Source: Haliclystus octoradiatus
Lineage: Eukaryota > Cnidaria > Staurozoa > Stauromedusae > Haliclystidae
NCBI GenBank assembly: GCA_916610825.1
Contig: OU744446.1
Location: 23,450,445 to 23,514,444, forward strand
Reading direction: 5' to 3'
Length of the DNA stretch: 64,000 nt
In this document: positions 12,435-24,400 of the stretch, in pieces
Layout of the letters: each line of letters begins with the position of its first letter
Numbering within the stretch: the first letter of the stretch is position 1
Program-made: the position numbers and the translations under genes
The notes under the pieces: model-generated
What the model was told of the DNA's origin: nothing
What the model saw: only the letters and a program-made list of their open reading frames with translations
Databases searched by the model: none

Positions 12435-15400
12435 GGAAACTGAAAGATATCAAGAGAATGAGAAGCTGCAGGCAACAAAAATACAAAGTTGGTTTCGAGG
12501 AGAAAGAACTAGGTCTTACTTAAGGTGAATAAGATGAGAATAGGAGGGTAGAGCTAGTTACCAGAAACGAAATTAGAAACTAATTTAATCTAGCCTAATG
12601 TAAGTAATGTATCCATACAAATTAATTGACTTCAAAAATGCGCAATTATCTCATCAAATATATATTAGAATATAATTAATAGACTAAGAAGGCCTAGAAG
12701 TGTGAGTTATTGTACTGAAACTGGATCAAATCAAAACTTTTGATTTAGGTGTAGAATATCGTAAATAATCAATATACATAATTTTCTTTCCTAACAAAGT
12801 ACTGTTCCTTACGATAATGTTTTTCATGATTTGTTTGAACGTTTGAAATTCTCCTTTGTTTATCGATCAGAGCTTTCGATTGCGATATACCCTACTAATC
12901 GAAGATTAGATGGAATGCTCTGTGTTTTTTAACATACCCATTTATATTACCATTCTTAGTGCAAAAATATAAAAGGCTCAATCAACCAATCATGATTGGG
13001 AAGTTGATGCGGTTATTTCTAGAAACTTTATTATAATATATACAGTATAAATAAAATGAAGTCTGGCTTAAAAAGACATGAAAGTTTTTGCAGCTAGCTG
13101 TGATCAATGTTATATGAAAGTAGTATATCAAAATATATTATTCTTACCTTCAGGTGAAAAATTTAATTCAAAGTTGATGAATAGACTATATTTAAAATAG
13201 TAATAGATTTCCAGATTATCCTTGGGCTCCTCCCCCCCCCAGAGAAACATGTGAAGGTAGCCCTCAGCAGGGAAGCAACAGACACTCACATTACACAATA
13301 AACCATTCAACTATACAGACTGGACAGCAAAGTGCAGTTCTGCTGTTTGTAATCTATTTTGTAACATACAATAATATCCAGGTGGGTGGTTATTTTCAGG
13401 CATCTCAATCAATCAGCAATTATAGTACAAAGATGGTACCGTGGATATGTTGATCGAAAGTTATACAGGCTACTACTTATGGTAAGTACAGGTACTAATG
13501 CATTGGCTTTCTTCAATGAGTACAGTTCCCCTGTGAAACGAGTTCATAAACAGTTCAGAAGCGGTTCATGATGAACACAGTGTTCATGAACGGTTCATGA
13601 ACTGCTTTCTTCACAAAGGCATTCAAAATTGCTGAGAAATTCACAAACAGTTTATAGCTGTTCATGCACAGAATGGAAGTTTATTTCAACTATATGATAA
13701 AGTGTATCGGTTATTGATACACATAGCTCGCATTGTAGATTTATTATTGTTATTATTATTATTATTATTTATGGAAATAGTCATACTCAAATAGTCATAC
13801 AAAATAGTTTATGAAACGTTTTCTTTAATTGTATTCAAATTCTATGTGCCTGGAGTTTAAATAAATTCACAAACAATTCGTAAACTAATTTTGGTTCATG
13901 AAAATAAAAGTTAAAATTCTTAAAAGTCTATCAGCTTTACAAGAACAGTTTGTCAGTTCTGTAAGTGTCTAATATAACTTTATTAAAAATCCATGAACTG
14001 TTTATTTGTTTTTAAATGAGATTTTGATTTTCAACAATGAGCCTTTTGACCTGCTATCCAAAACTTCAATGGAAAATGCATGAATTACCTGACACAGTTT
14101 ACCACGGCTTCTATCAATACTATGATATTGGAAGATTCCAAATTCTAGCTGCACTTGTCCCAGTAATATTGCCTCCACAGTTTGACAATTTTAACCAGGG
14201 TGGATTGAGATTCGTGAAGGTCCCTTGCCAGAGCTGTCACCAGCGGGGGATGTGAGGGGTGGAACAAATCGTGCATGCAAAAGGCGTGCATCAATGCATC
14301 ATCATCGTCATTTATTCGGCACCTGATAAGGAGCTTTTTTTATGGGACTGTAACGAAAGGCGTGCAAATCCCAAAATGTTTCAGAGTTACGTTTTCTATT
14401 GTAAAAAATATGGTCCATGTTATCAAATGCTGTTCTACAGCATAATCTATCTCTTATCAATTTAAATTGAAGGGCTTGAAATTACCGACTTTTCATAGAA
14501 AAGGTCATGAGCAATTAACGAAATGTTCACCTTATAAGAATCTTTCACACGCTTTACAATGGAAATATTGTTTAAATTATCCAGATTCAAGTTGACACTT
14601 GCCGTTTTCCAGTATTATTACAGTACATCAATGGAACTTAAAGCTTGAAAAAGTTCCAGGCTAACATGTTGTGTGTATTTAAAAATTATTCGGTTCCAAT
14701 GCCTGCATATATAAATATATATTAACATCATTTATGGTATCACTGTCACAATTGAACACTCTTAATATGATTTCCAGAATGAAATGCAAAGGAGAAGACT
14801 ACAATTTTACAGCAAGTGTGCAACAAAGGTAGGAAAAAGTAACTTCACATAGGTGTGGATAATCGGACAGACAAATAGAAATGGTTACACAACATAGCTA
14901 TAAATAATAAAAATAGATCCAATAAACACATCTTTTCTATTCTTTTTACTCTGTCTGAATTCTATGAATTGCCTTGAAAATTTCATGAACAAGTTTATGG
15001 AAATTGGGATATTTATCATTCATCAACATTTCATGAACTGTTTTTTTGCGGGGGTAATGAAATGATATGCAGTGATTTTAAATTCATAATTTAAATTAAA
15101 TACAATCCAATGCTTTACTTTGAGCAAACTGCAAACTTCATTTGAGAATAGGGTCTTGGGGAATAAAAAAACACAGTCCATTAACTTTGAATTGCTCCAA
15201 TATTATAAAATGTTAATGAACGAGCTATACACAGTTTGTTCAAGGTTTGTGTAAAACGGCCTTGTACTAATTGGAAGTCTTTATGAACTTAATGTCCATT
15301 GGTGTTAATGAACGATTTTTGAATTTCTTTGTGGACTCCTTTAAAGTACAAATATAAGTGTTACTTTTGTTATTATATTGTCAACAGTACGTTTATATCA

Positions 15401-18400
15401 AAATACTTGTCAGTTATGTTGCTCTGGTCTTGTTCTTGTTCAATGAACACATTGAGTTATAAGCTTAAATCACAAGATATGGTGCCCCTGGGAGACAGTG
15501 AAAACCACAGAGGTACTACTGTTGTACTACAGGTTGATCGTTATAGCATATTTTTAGTTGGGGCTTTTCAAAAATGTTGCCTACAGCTACATTATTGCAT
15601 AAATATTAAATTATTTATGTGGTTCAAACTGATTACTTGTAAATTGACCCCTTATAGATCACATCACATCAACCTTAACACCCAGGGATTTAATATGGTT
15701 TAGCTAGGGTGATAGGTGATTGTTTACCTACCATTTGAGAACAATTGAGCAATCACATTTCCTTATAAAGTGACACACTTTTTATGAATCGATCATGAAC
15801 AACAACTCAATAGTAGTTCACAAGATATACGGTACATGAAAATGTGATATGTTCATGAAATTTAATTTTCCAGCGACCACATTACAGAAGGATCAAGTCA
15901 AATGCTAGGTTAAAGGGACCCAATCTTGAAAACAAATAGGCAGGTGGCTAATGATATAGCTATATGTCCACCTACTTACTTACTTTTGTATCCTCTGTTA
16001 CAGATACAAGCGAGATGGCGAGGTAAATATAATAATTCACTTGAAGATTTCCACTTCGTACTGCAAATAGACATTCGTTAACCAGATTTTTGAATTAAAA
16101 TATAAAACAGATATATATTATAATACATATGCATTTAGTAAACATAACATATAATAGTAATGTAATAGCAGTTTTTATTATATTTCTATTTCAAGGTTTT
16201 TACATTAGATCATATATATTTGATTATTATGCACGAAGAACGTATCTGAATGCGTTGGTGATTAAGAATGCACTTGTTAGGTAAGTGAATTATCTTGTTT
16301 TATGAATCTATGTAGATTGACATTTTCCTCGTATAGCCCGTCTCCACAATGGCAAAGAGATACGCATACTTATTGTTCTTTTTACTACCAGATTTTCGGT
16401 TGATTAGAACAATTGAATAAGATATTATCACAGTTTTTGCATAAGGATTTAACATGACTTCAATGGAAACACTAAGTATAGGGTTTCCTCTGTGTAGACT
16501 GACAACACAAAGAAAATTAAGGCTGAAACAGAGGCTATAGAGGATTCAGAATTGAATAAAATAAAAGAGAAGCCCAGCTGCTATCCAGGATATGTACTTC
16601 GAAATGTCTCAAAGACATCAGAACATAAACTGCAATGGATTAGACCATTTGTATGAAAATCAAAATTAACATCATTTGTATCAGGACAAGATAAGATTGT
16701 TTTAAAGTTTCTTGAGTCTGGTATGACAGTGTTGATAGAATTATAATAATTAATTTTTTCTGCGGGGATGTAAAAATGAGGAAATGACATTATTGTAGAG
16801 AAAACTAAAAAGGGCAAATGGTGATTATAATCGGGCTAAAGTAGCCTATGATATATTTGCCACATGGCTTCACTGAGACGTAGATGGTCTCTATTGTGTA
16901 CAATTTCTCTTTTAGGCAGGAGCTGAATGAAATTGGCCAGCAAGCAATCAAAAAGCTGGAAAACGATAAACATACAAAAGCACAAGTAAAAATTTAATCT
17001 TTTTGACAGCCAGCCTTTGTGTAACGTTCAGCTTAATCTAGACTTATCACAATCATCCAATAAGAATCATAATTATATGAGTAAAAGTTACAGATGAGAG
17101 AGTTGACAATGGTTTAGGATGAAGAATTATATTTGTAGAAGAAATTGTGTTGTCTAGAAGAGAAAACAAGGATATCAAACTATAATTTTATTGTGATTGA
17201 ATGAGACATACAATTGAATGTATAAACAGAGGATAGATAATTGAAAGAAAATAATTTTGTTCGATAGAAAAAATAATTGGAGATTGTAACTACTCCAGTT
17301 AAGTGTTGATAGACTTTGAAACAAATTTTACATTGTTCACCCTCTAACGGTGATTTTGAATGTATTTTTATTTCAGGAAAAAGAAATTTTAGATGCAAGA
17401 AGACATCATTTTCTACTTAGTACAAACGTGTCTCAAAGCATTTATAATTCACCATACAACCCAAAAGCACCATTACCAAAAGAAATTCAATTAAAAAATA
17501 TCAAACCATTAAGCTCAAGAGAAAGAGAGATCATTGATACCTTCAAACGAAACAAATTAATTCACAAAGGAGTTGTTGATGTAGATGATGATTTTTCACC
17601 TATCAAGAATACAGAGAAACCACTACCGCCAATACCATCCACAAAATTACAGGTGATTACCAATAAGAATCATCAACTTTCAAACCTGGCCATTATAGAC
17701 AGGTGGTCACTATTCAGATGGATTTATTTAGAGATACAGTCTAACCTGTATATAACAGCCAGCAATGAGAGGTAGATAAATTGACCACTATATGCAGGTG
17801 GCCGTTATAGACAGGTGGTCGCTTTATAGAGGTGACCGCTATAGCAGGTTTGACTGTTTAAGTTACACAACAAGATACTTTTGCAGTAAATACACTACAT
17901 TAAATACTACTGTATAGGGACATGCATGGGAATAAAGATCAGCCAAAAGGGAGGAAAACCCTTGAAAGCATATTAAACAATAGCTAGATCAGTGTTTTCT
18001 GAGTGTTGGAGCTGATGGAAAAGGAGGAATTCCGCTGATCAGAGGAAATTTCTCATGCCTGAGGAATGACCAGCCAATAAAAAAATTAACAAAGCCAAAA
18101 CTATCATCATTGTGAACATATGAAAGGCCTGGACATGTTAAACACATCATAGGCGAAGTAATTACTCAATCAAAATAGCATGTATGTTGTCTGTTTGTGA
18201 GCTTTTACGTCAGTGGCTAGTACATTGAATATCTCAATGCTGAGTTTTGGTATTCTGTTCGGGTGAAGAATCCATCCATACAATGTGTAATCACAGGAAA
18301 ATGCGCTCACAAACATGAAAGCAAAGTAAAATGTTATTATACTGATGTTTTGATATAGGGACCATTCAGAGAACCAGCTGATGTACATCAACAACGTTAC

Positions 18401-21400
18401 AAACAATTGGAACCAACGCTCAGGGTAGCTACGTCTTTCACAGCTGAAGCAGAATCAAGGTACATTTTACATTTAGAAAAATACTTGTAGTACATAATCA
18501 TAGTATACTTCTCGTTTTAAGTATCTGGGCTTGATATTCCTAACACAGTACTCTGTTAGTACTCAGATGCTGAGTGTGGTGCCTCGTTTATGTGTAGCCT
18601 CATTATTACCACTATAAATACCTTGATAATCTTTAGATGTTTTAGTCTTAATCTTGTATGTACGCTAACGCTATCAATTGAATTATAATGAATTGCAGTT
18701 TATACTTTGTTGTCAGTTATTGAGTCACAACATTGGCGCAGTTGATGTCGCACCTGACTTGGTTTTTTTTTTTAATATCATTATAAATTTTTTGTTATAT
18801 AATTATGGCAGGATTTCGAGGGAGATTGCCCTCAGAGTTTGACCCTACTCAACTAAATGCGTACGATAAATATATTAAATGGAGATCTGCTTTTGAAAAT
18901 TATGTTTTAGCAACAGATATTGATTTAAAAACTCCACGAAAGCAACTAGCGATATTATATAATGTTGCGGGAGAAGAATTTAGGCAATTCTGTAAAAAGA
19001 ACTGCAAGTTTACTATTGACACACCAGAAAATGTGGAAAATGTTTTAATAGAAATGGGAAATATACTCAAACCTCAACGACGACATCTACAATATCGTTG
19101 CAAACTACTCGATTCCAAGCAAGGAACTGATCAATCGATTAACGAATTTTTACAAGCTTTACGAACAGCTTACGAAGAGTCTGGCTATACAGATCATAAC
19201 TTGAACGGAGAATTATTAATACGGGACTTATTAATTAGAGGTATCAGAAATGAAGATGCAAAGCGGTTAATATTGCAACAAGATATCGATAAATTGACTA
19301 TTACTGATTGTACCAATTTGATATCAACATTTGAGACTGTAATGATGAATAATCCGACAAGTAGTACAATAGAAGGTGCTGCAAGTGCAATTACTTACGA
19401 CGACTGTAAATTTTGTGGTCGGTCACATGGTAAGGGAAATTGTCCCGCTTTTGGAAAGACATGTAATAAATGTCAGGCTAAGAACCATTTTGCAAACAAA
19501 TGTAACAACTTCAAGAAGGATAAAAGCTCTACAGAAAAGAAATATAAAAAGTATAGCAAGAAAAATACGAAGGAGAAATTAGCTGCTGTTAATTTGGACA
19601 ACGAAAGTGACTCATCGTCAGAAGAGTCCGCATGTGTTTCAGACATTTCATTCGCTGTTGATGATATTAAAGACAATATTACTGGTAAGAGATTGTATGT
19701 AAACCTGTATTGTGCTGGCGAAGCATTGAAATTTCTTATTGATCCTGGGGCGACATCAACCATGGTCCCGGAGGGTTATTTACGTCAGGCAAAGGATTAT
19801 AAGCCATTAAAAAACAATTATGTGCGTCCGTGGAACAGTAAGCCAATAAAGATTAGTGCTTCTGGCACGTTAAAACTGTCAGCATCGCCGCAGCACAGAG
19901 CTGTTAAAGTATTTGCTAAAAGCATTGCCAATTTAAAATGTCCGTTATTGTCTTACTCAGACTATCTCGCATTAGGTGGTACACCAATAGCTTTACCTTC
20001 AGAATTCAATGTTGAAGTGAACACTGTTGAAACTTTAAGTAGTATTGGCTCGGCAACTATTCAAATTAAGTCCGACGCTAAACCTGTTGTTCAAGGTGCC
20101 AGGAAGTTAGCTTTTAGATTACATGATCCTGTTGCCAAGGAGATTAATCACATGGTCAAGGCTAAAATCCTCGAACGTGTTACTGGGCACAGTGAGTGGT
20201 TATCCCCTATAGTTGTCGCATGGCGAAAAAACGGCAAGCCCCGGATATGTGGGGATTTTAGAAGATTAAATGAATCAATTAATAGAGAACGTTATGTTAT
20301 TCCTACTGCAGATACAGTGTTTTCTAATTTACATGGATCCACTGTATTTTCAACTTTGGATTTAGAATCCGGATTTAACCAGATCAAACTCGATGACAAG
20401 TCTAGTAATCTGACCACTATTTCAACTCACTGTGGCAATTATAGATATTTACGTTTACCGTTTGGCATTAGTTCTGCCCCTGAAATTTTTCAACGAACAA
20501 TGAGTGATCACTTATCTGATTTACAGGGATGCTCAGTTTATATAGATGATATTTTGGTACACGGAAAAGATTTAGTCGAGCATAATGCTCGTTTAGATGC
20601 TGTGATGGCTCGTTTAAATACTGTGGGAGCGAAATTAAATAAAGACAAATGTAAATTTGCACAGAGTAAGTTACACTATTTGGGTCATATAATATCTGCA
20701 GATGGTTTAGCTCCCGATGATAACAAAATTACGGAGGCATTAAGTTTACCTCCACCTACAACTATTGATGAATCTCGTCGTTTATTGGGGATGATTAATT
20801 ATCTGCAAAAGTTTTTACCGTCATTATCGACAAAAGTTAAACCTATTAGAGATATATTAAAAGGAAAGTTTGATTTAAACGCTGTTAATTCTGCTTGGGA
20901 TGATGTAAAGTCGGCACTTCGTAATGTAGCAACTACTTCTTTCCGTTTTTATAATACTAAATCTGAAACAGCAATACTTTCTGATGCTAGCCCATATGGA
21001 TTAGGTGCTTGTCTCTTACAGCGTGATAACTGTAACAGTGAATGGAGGCCTGTTATGAGTGCCAGTCGTTCACTTACTGCAACTGAAGAAAAATATTCAC
21101 AGATGGAAAGAGAATTACTCAGTATTGTATTTGGTGCTACCAGATTTCGACAATTTATACTTGGAGGAGATGTTGAGTTTTGGACGGATCATAAGCCATT
21201 GGAAGTAATTTGGACTAAACCATTTGATGATATTCCACCAAGACTACAGCGCATGATGTTACGTTTAGCGCCTTATGGGGCAAAAGTTATATACAAACCA
21301 GCCAGAGAAGAAATGAATCGTCTGGCAGACACTCTGTCTCGAAAGCCGACGTCTGTAGAACGGCAGGAGATTACTGACTTGTGAGTATGAGCAAATCGCA

Positions 21401-24400
21401 GCGGTTGTTCGTGAATCTGCTGGTACATTATTATTCGATGACTTTATTACAATAGATGATGTAGCTCAAGAGACATTATCAAGTAACGCGTTAAGTATAA
21501 TTATTGATGCTATTCAAAATAATAATTGGTCTAATTTATCTGAAGTTTTTGATAGTTTCTTTAAAGAGAGACATAATTTAACCGTAATGGAAAAACCTCG
21601 TTTATTATTAAGAGGTACTCAAATTGTTATCCCTTCTGTATTGCGTGAACGTTTAGTTAAAATCGCTCATGACAGTCATTTAGGTGTGAAGGGCACCATA
21701 GCTCAGCTATCATCCGTTTGGTGGCCCGGTATAACTGCCGATGCTAAGGCGGCTGTTGCCCGCTGTGAACATTGCATTGAATTACAGGATAATTTACCAA
21801 ATTTAGAATTACAGCCCTCTGGTGTACTTCCACCATGGCATACTGTTGCTGCAGATATATTCCATGTGAACAAAAAAGCTTATTTATCTGTTGTGGATTA
21901 TGGATCCCGTTATCCGGAAGTTTTTCCATTGACATGTGAAAAACATGAAGAAATTATTGATGCTTTTGAACATTTATTTTGTGTTAGAGGTCCAACTTGT
22001 GAGATTATGACCGATAATGGGTCTCAATTTACCTGTAAAGAGTTCAAGAGATTTTGTAAGGCCTGGGGTGTGAGAATTAGACACTCTGCGCCACGTTATG
22101 CCAGGTCTAATGGCATGGTTGAACGGTTCCATCGCACTTTCAAAAGACGTTGGCATAGCTGCGACCATTTAGCTGATAAACAACGTTTAAGACGGGTTTT
22201 ATTTTCATTAAGGACATCATACCATCGAACTATCGGCACTACACCGTTACATGCTTTAATGGGTAGGAAACCTATAACTCAGATTCCCGGATTATTATAT
22301 AATAAAACTGTTAATACTGAACATCAGATCGCTTCTAAAATCGCAATGAAAAATATGCACGATAAGAAAAATAATGTATTAAAATTATCTACTCCTAATA
22401 TTGGCGAACGTGTTACGATCCGTACAGGTAATACATTAGTAAGCGGCGAAGTAAAAAGTACAACACCTAGACGTGTTGAAGTTATTAATACGGAGAATGG
22501 GAATACTCTTGTTCGCGCACGTGCGCAAGTTATTACGCCAACTCGTCAAACAGATATAACTCGTGTTACTGAACCATTAGACTTACAACGTACCACTAGG
22601 TCTGGCCGTGTATCCAAACCACCAGTAAGATTGGATCCTTCAGATCCATCTACTTTTCAATAAATTAAAATAAATATCATAATTATTGATTGTAGCATTA
22701 TATTTAGCTTATTATTCAACCTAAGCATTTATGTTACTAAATTGATCATTAATCACGTTTTGGTTCATTTTCATTTAAATAAATGATCGTTGTTATTATA
22801 TACACAATCTACTATATTTACTTTTAATTTCGAATTTACCATTAATTTTATTTTAATATTTACTTTAAAAGAAAAGGCGAGTGTGGTGCCTCGTTTATGT
22901 GTAGCCTCATTATTACCACTATAAATACCTTGATAATCTTTAGATGTTTTAGTCTTAATCTTGTATGTACGCTAACGCTATCAATTGAATTATAATGAAT
23001 TGCAGTTTATACTTTGTTGTCAGTTATTGAGTCACAACACTGAGGTTGCCTGTTTCGTGCTCCAACAAATAACATGGTGAGGCTTGTTAGGTCAAAGAGG
23101 GATCGTCAGGCGGTAACATCATTGACATCTGAATATTTACCTCTATATTTGTTGACATTACAGAGAGAAACTCATTGCTGATGAAAAGTTGAAGTGTACA
23201 ACAGGTTTAAAGTAAGAACTAATTATTGATCTGTCATTTTTTAAGCATGAAACATCATCTCATTAAATGTTACTATTTTCTTGTTAATAAGATTTTTACC
23301 ATTTACAAGAAGAACATATCCTTACGAACCAACGATACACACAAGATCTAATTATGGCAGGTGAGTTAAAATTACATTGATTAGCTTTCAAATTGACTTT
23401 CTGTTTGATATATCTTCAGATAAATGTTCCTCAAAGGGCGAGCATAGTTGACAAAATTTGAATAGATTCAACATCTCAACGTTTATAAATAAATTTGAAA
23501 TTGTCAACCTGTTCAATTCATGATTCATTAAAGGTTGATAGAAAGAAGTTTTTCATTAAGGAATTCTTTATTTGTCAAAATCATTTCTCAGGAATTCTCA
23601 AAACTTTGTTCCAAATGCGGAAATTTTCCTGTACAGATACAGGTCTTGCGAAAAACAGTTCAGGAGTTCATGAACTGTTCATGAACTGCTCATGAACTCC
23701 TGAACTGTTTTTCGCAGGGGAGTAGATGGATTTCACATAGATTGCTGATTATGTCTAATATAATAGATAGATAACTGGCAATAATATATAGCAATAAATA
23801 GTGATATAGAACGTTTTACTTTATTAATATTTTTTGGGGTCCTCAAAAAATTTCTTTTCAGACCGTTGTATGGATCAAAACACTTCCGAGAAGAAGATAC
23901 AAGAAAGCATATAACTAACAAGGTAAGATATAAGCAATGAATGTGCTATCTAGCCACTAAATAATGTGAAATCTGTACAAGCGAGTCAGCATTAGAAGGA
24001 ATTTAGAGAAAATAGATTGGTTCCTACTACTGTACTGGGAAATGCTGTATGTAATGCTCAATTTTCATGAACAGTTCATAAACTACCATACAATGTTCAC
24101 GGAATAGGAACTAGTTAGCGTTCACAAGCAGGGTTCGACAAAGGTTTAGCCTTCTGGAATCCTAGAGGCATTTCAACATTTTATTATGAATTATTTTGTT
24201 GAAGTTTGATCAAAAAATCATACAAATAACAGTTTTCTTCTGAATTTGCTCTAACCTTCCGGAATCTAGGATTCCAGGATTCCTACTTTTGTTGGTCTCT
24301 ATTCACAAGTATAGAAGCACAATTTGCACATTAAAAGGTTATGAAAATGTTGACAATTTCATATTCATGAACTCATGCGACAGGGGAAATTCTCTAGCCA

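Larger units (their letters stand above)
18575..23039 (+). mobile_element. Full-length Ty3/gypsy LTR retrotransposon, inserted in SPATA17 intron
   Basis: Two 158-bp LTRs, identical by eye, start TGTGGTG and end CACAACA. The insertion is flanked by a perfect 5-bp target duplication CTGAG (18570-18574 and 23040-23044). Internal order is gag, zinc knuckles, protease, RT, RNase H, integrase, which is the Ty3/gypsy arrangement. A candidate primer-binding site follows the left LTR (TTGGCGCAGTTGATG from 18733; matching tRNA not assigned), and a purine-rich tract (22867-22881) precedes the right LTR. There is no envelope-like frame after integrase. It is 4465 bp in all, in the same direction as the host gene. 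Identical LTRs mean a recent insertion. Confidence 0.97.

Noticed and set aside
15329..15703. 124-residue open frame (+)
   Set aside because: Intronic in SPATA17, not homologous to anything I recognise, composition like the surrounding non-coding DNA.
19376..19763. Overlapping frames inside the gag region on both strands
   Set aside because: Shadows of the long gag-pol frame.
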